A DNA stretch of 15,320 bases, taken from positions 1 through 15,320 of the forward strand of contig JALOMS010000026.1 of NCBI GenBank assembly GCA_025455345.1, read 5' to 3'. Made by a program: the position numbers and the translations under genes. The notes under the pieces are model-generated. The model was not told where the DNA came from, made no database searches, and saw nothing but the letters and a program-made list of their open reading frames with translations. Source of the stretch: Thermoflexibacter sp. GTDB lineage: Bacteria > Bacteroidota > Bacteroidia > Cytophagales > Thermoflexibacteraceae. Positions 7,266-14,623 of the stretch are shown piece by piece (position 1 is the stretch's first letter; the number at the start of each line of letters is the position of its first letter).

Positions 7266-8750
7266 TTACATTTCTTTACTTTCTTTATTTTTTACCAATT
7301 TCTCTTCATTTTTTACTTTCTTTAGGGCAAAGAAAGCGGTAATTATCAACAGAAAACCAATACCCATATTGGTAAAACCTTTGATAGCCTCATCTCTATT
7401 CATACTTACCAAGGTATCTTCTTGCTCATCTATCAAGTCATAAAAGCCGCCTCTGTCATTTGCTTCTATGGATACATTCATCTTGCTTTCTCCTGTAACA
7501 TTGATTTTGGTAGTAGCAGTAAGGGTGTCATACTGCTTGGTAGTAGGGTTAAAATATATCCAATTAAAATACTTGCCTAAGTCATAATTCCCTGGTTCTT
7601 TGGGGATAGCCATATAGGTAAACAATTTGCTCCCATATACTGCGCCTCCGCCACGATTGATTTGTTGTTTTACGTTAGGAGCATAAAAATCAAAATCATT
7701 GACTTTAGGTGTAGCTACTTCTCTAATTGCCGAAATATTACCTTCGCCCACAACCTTAAATTTGTACTCGAAACTCTGCCCAGTGGTCAAGTTTGGGGAG
7801 CTAATGGCTTCTTCTAACTTGTAATTTCCTACGGCAACTTGATTTTTTAATGGATGTTCGGGTAAATTGTTGATTTTTACTGTTTTAGGGTTAGAAAGAA
7901 AAATGGTAAAGTCTTTTTGATAAGAGCTACCAAAGAAACTTGGCTTGTTTGCCATTTTGAATTTTATCATTTTGAACTCTACTGAAGGGAAAACAACGGG
8001 CTTATTGTTGAGAGGGTAAAAGTTGGCTTGATAGATTTTGTATTGTCTATAACCCTTGCCTCTTATGTTTACTCTTTCAGGTATGATTTCTTCTATACTG
8101 AAATTTTCTTCCCAGCAGTTAGATGGTTTTATTTTTTTGAGTATTTCTGTAAGTTGCTGTCCTGTTTCGTACCATTCCATGGTCGCTTGGTTCTGGTCGG
8201 CAATATACATAGCAATAGATACGTTAAAACCCTCTCCTACAAATACTTCATCTTTGTTCGTAGTAATGGCAAAAAAGGCATCTTCTTTGACATTGACATA
8301 GTCAATATTTTCAGGTGTATCATTTTCAAAACCAAAAAAAGCGTCCCAAGGGTCTTTTTGTTGGGCGGCGGGACCTACTTTGATGGTTGCGCCCCCAAAA
8401 CTTACAGATTTCCCATTTACACTCATAGAGAAAGGGGGAACTTGGAATGTGCCTTCTTTGGTTGGTTTATAGTTTTGGATAATGCTTTGAGATTGGGTAA
8501 TGCGCCCATTGATAATATTGGTATAAGAAGAAGAACTTGTGCCTACTTTGTTAAAGCCCTTAATTTCTGGAAAACCTCCAGCACCAGACATTTGTCCATT
8601 GGTAACTGTAGCCGTAATCTGCAATACTTCATTGAGGGCAATCTCTGTTTTCCCAATTTCTACACTAATTTCCTGAGCAAATATTTGATAATTTGAACAA
8701 ATAGATAATACAAATATTGTGATAATCAATAGAGTACGTTGTAATCTCAT
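7266..8750 (-). CDS. batD: BatD family membrane protein (Bacteroides aerotolerance type)
   Basis: BatD proteins are envelope proteins usually encoded with MoxR, DUF58 and VWA-domain genes in the Bat operon, linked to oxygen or stress tolerance; their biochemical role is not settled. From the ATG at 8748-8750 the protein has 494 residues; a TTG two codons upstream is an unlikely start. A signal peptide covers about residues 1-25, with cleavage likely after IFA, before QEISVEIGKTEIALNE, a typical BatD opening. Beta-rich repeats follow (for example GFPEIKGF and the VVGEGNISA segment near 335-343). One transmembrane helix at about 461-476 precedes a short lysine-rich cytoplasmic tail. No other bat gene is adjacent; bioB lies upstream and atpG downstream. 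The family call is good; membership in a functional Bat complex is unproven. Confidence 0.88.
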   Translation of the reverse strand: MRLQRTLLIITIFVLSICSNYQIFAQEISVEIGKTEIALNEVLQITATVTNGQMSGAGGFPEIKGFNKVGTSSSSYTNIINGRITQSQSIIQNYKPTKEGTFQVPPFSMSVNGKSVSFGGATIKVGPAAQQKDPWDAFFGFENDTPENIDYVNVKEDAFFAITTNKDEVFVGEGFNVSIAMYIADQNQATMEWYETGQQLTEILKKIKPSNCWEENFSIEEIIPERVNIRGKGYRQYKIYQANFYPLNNKPVVFPSVEFKMIKFKMANKPSFFGSSYQKDFTIFLSNPKTVKINNLPEHPLKNQVAVGNYKLEEAISSPNLTTGQSFEYKFKVVGEGNISAIREVATPKVNDFDFYAPNVKQQINRGGGAVYGSKLFTYMAIPKEPGNYDLGKYFNWIYFNPTTKQYDTLTATTKINVTGESKMNVSIEANDRGGFYDLIDEQEDTLVSMNRDEAIKGFTNMGIGFLLIITAFFALKKVKNEEKLVKNKESKEM

Positions 8751-8897
8751 AAGCAATTCAAATTTGTAATGTAAAGATTATAAACGCAGGTGAAAAATGC
8801 TAATGGTTTAACATTCCTTAAATAAAAAGAAGGATAATTTATTCATTATTAACAAATTAATAAATATTTACTTCACCTTTTACGCTATATGTTTTAC

Positions 8898-9896
8898 CTA
8901 TTTATAAGATTTTCTGGGTTTAAGATTTAGCACTTGGAACATTTGCTTGTCTATGTCGTAGTCTGGATTAGGGGTAGTAAGCAATTTATCGCCCGCAAAG
9001 ATAGAATTTGCACCAGCTAAGAAGCATAACGCTTGCTCTTCCATAGTCATTCTTACCCTACCTGCCGATAATCTTACCATTGCTTTGGGCATAAGGATAC
9101 GAGCCGTTGCTATCATTCTTATCATTTCCCACACGGAAACTCGTTCTTGGTTTTCTAAAGGTGTGCCTTCCACAGGAACAAGCGCATTTACAGGGACAGA
9201 TTCGGGATGTTCGGGGAGGGTCGCAAGGGTTTGTAACATTCCTATCCTATCATTGACAGTTTCTCCCATGCCTATGATACCGCCAGAGCAAACAGAAATT
9301 TTAGCATTTCTCACATTATCAAGAGTTTCTAATCTATCATCATAAGTGCGCGTAGTGATAATTTCGTCATAGTATTCCTCGCTTGTGTCCAAGTTGTGAT
9401 TGTAAGCATATAATCCAGCTTCTTTGAGTCTCTCGGCTTGCTGAGGGGTAAGCATACCTAATGTACAACATACCTCCATGCCCATTTGAGCAACACCTTT
9501 GACCATATCTATTACTTTATCAAAATCCTTATTATCACGCACTTCTCTCCATGCCGCACCCATACAAAACCGCGTACTTCCCGCTTCTAAGGCATTTTGT
9601 GCTTTTTCTAATACTTCTTTGACTGTCATTAATTTATGGACTTTTACTTCAGTATGATAGCGCGCCGCTTGTGGGCAATAGGCACAGTCTTCAGGACAAC
9701 CACCTGTTTTGATAGATAGAAGCGTACATACCTGTACTTCTTGGGGGTCATGGAACTGACGATGGATAGTAGCGGCACGATAAATGAGTTCTAAGATAGG
9801 TGAGTGAAAGATTTCGCTAATTTCTTCTCTTGTCCAGTTGTTGCGAAATTCTGCCATTATTGTACTTGCTTGTGTTTGTGTAAGATATTGATTCAT
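8898..9896 (-). CDS. bioB: Biotin synthase (radical SAM)
   Basis: BioB inserts sulphur into dethiobiotin to form biotin, the last step of biotin synthesis. It is a cytoplasmic radical-SAM TIM barrel that sacrifices a [2Fe-2S] cluster. C67, C71 and C74 form the CxxxCxxC motif for the [4Fe-4S] cluster. C111, C143 and C203, with R275 in VRLSAGR, correspond by spacing to the E. coli [2Fe-2S] ligands C97, C128, C188 and R260. The C-terminus has NSIFAGDKLLTTPNP, also diagnostic. The 332-residue length is normal. The ATG at 9894-9896 gives a short N-terminal extension; a second in-frame Met at codon 14 is a less likely start. No other bio gene is adjacent. Confidence 0.97.
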   Translation of the reverse strand: MNQYLTQTQASTIMAEFRNNWTREEISEIFHSPILELIYRAATIHRQFHDPQEVQVCTLLSIKTGGCPEDCAYCPQAARYHTEVKVHKLMTVKEVLEKAQNALEAGSTRFCMGAAWREVRDNKDFDKVIDMVKGVAQMGMEVCCTLGMLTPQQAERLKEAGLYAYNHNLDTSEEYYDEIITTRTYDDRLETLDNVRNAKISVCSGGIIGMGETVNDRIGMLQTLATLPEHPESVPVNALVPVEGTPLENQERVSVWEMIRMIATARILMPKAMVRLSAGRVRMTMEEQALCFLAGANSIFAGDKLLTTPNPDYDIDKQMFQVLNLKPRKSYK

Positions 9897-10025
9897 AGAT
9901 ATTTATACTTTTTCAATACTTTTTATGATAAGCCTTAAAGTGTTTTAAAATTCAAAAGTAATGAAATACTTGAAAGTATTAATAATTTTATCTACTTCAA
10001 AGTGCCTATTTTTACAAATTCTTGC
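9897..10025 (-). promoter_or_regulatory. bioB upstream region: -7 box, palindrome and direct repeats
   Basis: On the minus strand TACTTTTG (9953-9960) matches TAnnTTTG and ends 56 nt before the bioB ATG. Directly upstream of it AATACTT (9965-9971) and AAGTATT (9974-9980) form a 7-bp palindrome with a 2-nt centre, placed between the -7 box and the expected -33 position, a plausible operator. In the leader, ATACTTTTT occurs twice on the plus strand (9905-9913 and 9916-9924). The palindrome does not resemble the classical BirA operator (TTGTAAACC and its complement) or the BioR site (TTATCTATAA). The regulator is unknown. Confidence 0.4.
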
Positions 10026-11972
10026 TCAAATTCCTATTTCTGGTAAGAGGATTACTACCCTTACCCCATTTTCTGTTTTTTTATTTTCAATAGATACGTT
10101 GGCGACATTTTTTTGTTTCTTATTGAGCAAGGAAAGTCTTTCTTTGGTAATTTCTAATGCTCTTGAGCGGTGTCGACTCTCCTTTTCGTTAGTCGTAGTG
10201 CCTATCCCTTTCCCGTTGTCCTCAATACTGATTTGGAGGGTATTCCCTTTTTTTTCAAAGTAAACAGTGATTTGCCCTTGGTAAGATATATTCTTGAAAC
10301 CATGCTCTATGGCGTTTTCTACAAAGGGCTGTAAGAGCATACTCGGCATAAGTATTTCGCTGATTTCTAAGTCTTTATTTGTATTAATTTCATAGTCAAA
10401 CTTTTGGTCTGTTCGCATTTGTTGAATGGTCAGATAATTCTCAATAAAAGCAATCTCCTGCTCGATAGGCACGAGGTCTTGGTAGGTACTCTCCAAAGAT
10501 TGGCGCATGATAGTCGCTATTTTGGTGAGGTACTGCGCCGTTTTGCGCGTATTTTGTTCCCCCAATAACAAGCTATGCACAGAAGTCAAGGCATTAAACC
10601 AAAAATGTGGATTGAGGCGGCTTCTGAGCAGGCGTTGTTCCAAGTCTGAAAGTCTTTGTTTGGCTTGTAGTTGTCTTTGCCTATAAAACAAAAAACCAAT
10701 GAGAAATAGTAAAATCGCTACCCCGCTCAGAGCTATCAATAGTGCATTTTTCTGTTGGAGTTGGAGCGATTGCATTTGGGTTTGTTGGTTCAGTGCTACT
10801 ATCTCCTGCTCTTTTTTCTGCGTTTCATACAGACTTGCTAAGGCATTATTTTGAAAAGTTCTTTCTTGATTGGCAGTGCTATCTTTGAGAATAATTGCTT
10901 TTTCGTAGTGTTCAAGCGCAAGCGGATAATTATTTTGATGTTTGTAAATACCGTACAGCACTTCTAAGGTTTTTGCTTGGTCTTGTAATTGATTGGCTCC
11001 GCCTACGTGGTACTCTTTGGTATAAAAGAGTGCTTTTTTGGCATTTTCCAACGCCTTATCGTACTGTCGGAGCGAATCATAGGCGATTGCTATTTTTTGA
11101 TAAGCATTTCCCCAATAGCCTTGTTGTTTATATTTTTCAGATAAGGTGATGATTTCATTGCTAAACAGCAGTACCTGTGCGTATTTTTTTTGGGAAAGAG
11201 CCACATTTGCTTTTTGTATCAGGCTACGAATCATGCCAATAGAAAAATTGATTTGCTTACTTTTTTGGTAGGCTTGCTCTGCACTCTCCCACGCACTGTC
11301 CAGCATATTCAACTCGCTTAGGGGCGTAACCCTATTGACCAAGCCCATAATTTCTCTGGGTAAGTCCTTGTTTTGTTGGCAGATATAAATTGCTTTTTCG
11401 TAATAGTCTAAGGCTTCTTTGTTGCGCTCCAACTTAGAAAGCCCTATGCCAAGATTGATATAAGCGGCAGAAAGGGCTGGGTTTTTTTTGTCTTTTTCTA
11501 ACAAGTTACTTGCCTCTAAAAAATACTTGACCGCACTATTTACATCACCCGCAGAGAGATAAATTGTTCCTAATCCATACAATGCCTGTCCTGCTTCCCT
11601 ATCTATGCCCAAGCGCGTGTAAATATCGTATGCCTTTTTGATAGCAGAAAATGCCTTGCCTATTTCGCCCTTTTCATTGTACATATTGCTCTTAATCATA
11701 TTCCCTCTGGCAATGCCTTTGTCATAAGCTATCTTGGTAGCAAGTTCTAATCCCTTGTCTGTGTAGAAGTTAGCAGAATCTACTTGGTTAAATTTATTGT
11801 TGTAAAACAAAGAAAGTTGCTGATACATATCTACTAAAAAAGTATCTTCTTTCACTTTGGCTTTGGCAAGTAGTCTGTGCAAGCTATCTACTTGGGCATG
11901 AACAAGCGTATAGGAAGAAATAAAAAATATAAGAAATAGATAAAGTAGAGTCTTAGTTTGCAAGTGTTTCAT
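10026..11972 (-). CDS. TPR-containing membrane sensor histidine kinase, LytS/YehU type
   Basis: The 648-residue protein starts with a signal peptide (about 1-26, cleavage near VHA-QVD). An extracytoplasmic tetratricopeptide region spans about 45-365, with repeats such as AYINLGIGLSKLERNKEALDY. A coiled-coil-like stretch (about 385-410) leads to one transmembrane helix at about 411-430. The cytoplasmic part has the LytS-type phospho-acceptor box NPHFWFN at 454-460 (H456), then a HATPase domain with PFVENAIEHG (N553) and DNGKGI (585-590). It should sense an envelope or periplasmic signal through the TPRs and phosphorylate a LytTR-type response regulator. No such regulator is in the window: bioB follows, and a divergent TPR gene lies upstream. 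All key residues are present, so it is probably active. Confidence 0.92.
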   Translation of the reverse strand: MKHLQTKTLLYLFLIFFISSYTLVHAQVDSLHRLLAKAKVKEDTFLVDMYQQLSLFYNNKFNQVDSANFYTDKGLELATKIAYDKGIARGNMIKSNMYNEKGEIGKAFSAIKKAYDIYTRLGIDREAGQALYGLGTIYLSAGDVNSAVKYFLEASNLLEKDKKNPALSAAYINLGIGLSKLERNKEALDYYEKAIYICQQNKDLPREIMGLVNRVTPLSELNMLDSAWESAEQAYQKSKQINFSIGMIRSLIQKANVALSQKKYAQVLLFSNEIITLSEKYKQQGYWGNAYQKIAIAYDSLRQYDKALENAKKALFYTKEYHVGGANQLQDQAKTLEVLYGIYKHQNNYPLALEHYEKAIILKDSTANQERTFQNNALASLYETQKKEQEIVALNQQTQMQSLQLQQKNALLIALSGVAILLFLIGFLFYRQRQLQAKQRLSDLEQRLLRSRLNPHFWFNALTSVHSLLLGEQNTRKTAQYLTKIATIMRQSLESTYQDLVPIEQEIAFIENYLTIQQMRTDQKFDYEINTNKDLEISEILMPSMLLQPFVENAIEHGFKNISYQGQITVYFEKKGNTLQISIEDNGKGIGTTTNEKESRHRSRALEITKERLSLLNKKQKNVANVSIENKKTENGVRVVILLPEIGI

Positions 11973-12131
11973 TTTTTTACTTTGCTTTAAAAAGTAATTT
12001 TACAACATTTATTTTTTAAAACCAAACTAAGGGATTAGAAAAACAAAGGAAAATAGATAGCTAAAAAAATTTTAATAACTAAAATCAATCCTAAATTCTG
12101 CAATTTCAATGCAAAATCCATGGAAATAGCA

Positions 12132-12139
12132 TAACTTTG
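12132..12139 (+). promoter_or_regulatory. -7 promoter box (TAACTTTG) for the TPR protein
   Basis: TAACTTTG is an exact TAnnTTTG match ending 43 nt before the ATG at 12183. No clear TTG is found at -33 spacing. It lies in the 210-bp divergent gap shared with the histidine kinase gene, for which no exact box was found. Confidence 0.4.
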
Positions 12140-12182
12140 CAAGGTAAAATATTATTAAGCCAACTAATTTAGATAGAATGTT

Positions 12183-13043
12183 ATGCTCAAATCTCAATAT
12201 ATCATCATTGTCGTAGGTATTTTATGTATTACAGGATTATTCTTTCTTCCTAAATCGGTAGTAAGCAATAAAAATAAAAGCGTAGAACAAAAAGAGAAGC
12301 AAGAGGTTACTAATCAGAAAGATACAGCCTCTACACAAGCCAACATGGGACAAACCCACAAGGTTACACTTACCAATGAGCAATCAACGATTTTGGATAG
12401 GTTAAGACCTCGTTTTTTGAAGGCAGTGTCTGAAAAAGAGAAAAGTTTGTATTTAGATAGTCTTTATTTGGTTTTTAGACCCGCTAATCTGACAGATAGC
12501 ATTGCTTTTTATGCTGAAAACATGGCAGATGCCTATCCCAATGTGCGTACTTTCCTTACGACTGCGGATGCTTACTATGATGTATTTAGCTTTGCGATGA
12601 GCGACCAAAAAGTAAAGCAAGCGGCGGAGAAGGCGCGTAATTATTACGAAAAAATCCTCGCACAAGAGCCAGATAACTCTGATGTGAAGGTCAAATTAGG
12701 AGTAACCTATACCATTACTGCTAATCCTATGCAGGGCATTACAATGATAAGGGAAGTGCTTAGTAAAGACCCAGATAACCAATTGGCATTATTCAATTTG
12801 GGCTTGCTATCCATGCAGTCAGGTCAGTATGACAAGGCAGTAGAACGTTTTGAAAGATTACTAAGCATCAATCCTAAAGATGTAAATTCGTGCTTGCTTT
12901 TGGGACAGAGTTTGGTCAATCTCAAGAAAAACAATGAAGCTATAAAAGTAATGGAAAAATTCAAGGCTAATCTGTCTGACTCTCCAATAGATAAAGAAAT
13001 CAAACAAAAAATAGATATGTTTTTGAATGATTTGAAAAAATAA
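12183..13043 (+). CDS. Membrane-anchored tetratricopeptide repeat protein
   Basis: This 286-residue protein has an N-terminal hydrophobic segment (about 5-22, IIIVVGILCITGLFFL) that acts as a signal anchor or uncleaved signal. A polar linker rich in K, E and Q follows (about 28-60), then a helical C-terminal part with three to four tetratricopeptide repeats at about 148-264; the clearest runs from ALFNLGLLSMQSGQYDKAV into an ERLLSINP end. TPRs hold other proteins, so it is probably a scaffold on the periplasmic face. There is no catalytic motif. It is transcribed away from the TPR kinase and converges on the SNF2 gene. A partner cannot be named from the sequence. Confidence 0.82.
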   Translation: MLKSQYIIIVVGILCITGLFFLPKSVVSNKNKSVEQKEKQEVTNQKDTASTQANMGQTHKVTLTNEQSTILDRLRPRFLKAVSEKEKSLYLDSLYLVFRPANLTDSIAFYAENMADAYPNVRTFLTTADAYYDVFSFAMSDQKVKQAAEKARNYYEKILAQEPDNSDVKVKLGVTYTITANPMQGITMIREVLSKDPDNQLALFNLGLLSMQSGQYDKAVERFERLLSINPKDVNSCLLLGQSLVNLKKNNEAIKVMEKFKANLSDSPIDKEIKQKIDMFLNDLKK

Positions 13044-13066
13044 AACAAAGAGTATTTCGGACTGTC

Positions 13067-14623
13067 TTATAATAAGAGATGCTCAATATCTGTTTGTGTC
13101 AATTGTTTTACAAAACTTTCTTCTGTGGTAATCAAATCATTGGCTAACTTGGTCTTACTTTGTTGGAGCAAGAGAATTTTCTCTTCCACAGTATTTTTAC
13201 TGATAAATTTGTAAATCAGCACTTTATTTTCCTGACCAATGCGGTGCGCTCGGTCTATTGCTTGTGCTTCTACTGCGGGATTCCACCAAGGGTCAAGCAA
13301 GAATACATAATCTGCGGCAGTCAAGTTTAGTCCTGTGCCTCCTGCTTTTAAAGAAATCAAAAAAACAGGAATGCATGCATTATTCTGAAAGAGATTTACT
13401 TGTTCTTGTCTATCTTTGGTTGCTCCGTCCAGATAAGCATAGCGAATATTTCTTTTTTCTAATTCTTGGCGTATAATAACAAGATGTTTGACAAATTGGC
13501 TGAAAATCAAAACTTTGTGTTTTTCACTTAATACGGTTTCCAATTTGTGAACCACATCTCTTAGCTTGCCCGAATCTCCTTCGTATCCTTCTTCTATCAT
13601 GCGTGGATGATTGGCTACTTGACGTAGCTTAGTAAGTCCCTGAAGAACAATGAGTTGTGATTGAGCTAATCCTTGTTTTTCTATCAAATCCAAGATTTGA
13701 TTGCGGTAATGAGATTTTATTTCTTCATATTTTTTTTCTTGGGTTTCACTCATTTCCGAATAATGGATATGTTCTTCTTTATCGGGTAAGTCTTTGGCTA
13801 CTTGGGACTTATGTCTTCTCAATACAAATGGTTTGATGATAGTTTGTAATTTTTGGAGCTTACTAACATCTTGATTTTTTTCTATGGGTTGTAAAAATTC
13901 CTTTTGAAAAAATAGCTGATTCCCCAACAATCCACCATTGATAAAAGAAAGTTGAGACCACAAGTCCAGTGTGCTGTTTTCTATGGGAGTACCTGTCAAG
14001 ACCAAGCGAAATTTTGATTTTAACTCTCTAACAAGCTGAGATATAGCAGATTCTGGATTTTTGATTGCTTGCGACTCATCTAATATCACATAATGAAAGT
14101 AAAACTGTTTCAATATTTCAATATCTAAGCGTACTATGCCGTATGAGGTCAAAACAATATCGTAATAATCAAAAATTGCTGTATTCTTGATTCTATTGGT
14201 CTTATTGTAAATCAAAATTTTGAGTTTGGGGGTGAACTTATGCGCTTCCATCTCCCAATTATACAAGAGAGAAGTGGGCATAACTAAGAGCGAAACAGGC
14301 TTGGCTACTCCATTTTTTTCAGCTATCTCTTTTTGTGCTTGTAGCATAGCCAAAGTTTGCACAGTCTTTCCCAAGCCCATATCATCAGCCAAACAGCCAC
14401 CAAAACGGTATTGATTCAAGAACATAAGCCAGTTAAAACCTGCTTTCTGATAAGGGCGTAATTCCCCTTTGAAACCTGCGGGCAAGTCATAATCCTCAAT
14501 GGTGTCAAAATCTCGCAATTGTTCCAATTTTCTTCCCATAGCTACCTGTGCATAGCCGCCAGTCTGGAGTTCTTGTACTAAAGAAAGATGGTGTTTTCTC
14601 AAAGTCTTGGTTCCAATTTCCAT
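13067..14623 (-). CDS. SNF2-family DEAD/DEAH ATPase, N-terminal half missing
   Basis: SNF2-like ATPases move along DNA and remodel protein-DNA complexes; the bacterial role is often linked to transcription or recombination. The 518 visible residues hold the full two-lobe ATPase: Walker A in DDMGLGKT (80-87), DESQ in place of DEAH (182-185), LTGTP (209-213), LKAGGTGLNLT (425-435) and DRAHRIGQ (457-464) with the arginine finger. Related Bacteroidota proteins are commonly 900-1100 residues, with a large N-terminal region before this core, which is absent here. Upstream of the ATG at 14621-14623 only eight in-frame codons precede a stop at 14648-14650, and no homologous frame is visible beyond. 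The gene is therefore truncated or interrupted near 14620-14640, or the assembly is joined wrongly there. The start given is simply the first ATG. Confidence 0.88.
   Translation of the reverse strand: MEIGTKTLRKHHLSLVQELQTGGYAQVAMGRKLEQLRDFDTIEDYDLPAGFKGELRPYQKAGFNWLMFLNQYRFGGCLADDMGLGKTVQTLAMLQAQKEIAEKNGVAKPVSLLVMPTSLLYNWEMEAHKFTPKLKILIYNKTNRIKNTAIFDYYDIVLTSYGIVRLDIEILKQFYFHYVILDESQAIKNPESAISQLVRELKSKFRLVLTGTPIENSTLDLWSQLSFINGGLLGNQLFFQKEFLQPIEKNQDVSKLQKLQTIIKPFVLRRHKSQVAKDLPDKEEHIHYSEMSETQEKKYEEIKSHYRNQILDLIEKQGLAQSQLIVLQGLTKLRQVANHPRMIEEGYEGDSGKLRDVVHKLETVLSEKHKVLIFSQFVKHLVIIRQELEKRNIRYAYLDGATKDRQEQVNLFQNNACIPVFLISLKAGGTGLNLTAADYVFLLDPWWNPAVEAQAIDRAHRIGQENKVLIYKFISKNTVEEKILLLQQSKTKLANDLITTEESFVKQLTQTDIEHLLL

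Noticed and set aside
8028..8696. A 222-codon open frame on the plus strand opposite batD
   Set aside because: It lies wholly antisense to a well-supported BatD gene, has no recognisable domain, and its composition follows from the codons of batD.
8751..8756. TTG start two codons upstream of batD
   Set aside because: The ATG at 8750 gives a cleaner signal peptide; TTG starts are rare.
9321..9470. C144 beside the BioB cluster ligand C143 as an unusual extra ligand
   Set aside because: A double cysteine here is, as far as I recall, common in BioB proteins, so it is not a notable change.
13066..13076. CTTATAATAAG palindrome at the end of the SNF2 gene
   Set aside because: The one-base centre prevents an RNA hairpin with the full stem, and it overlaps leucine codons at the gene end.
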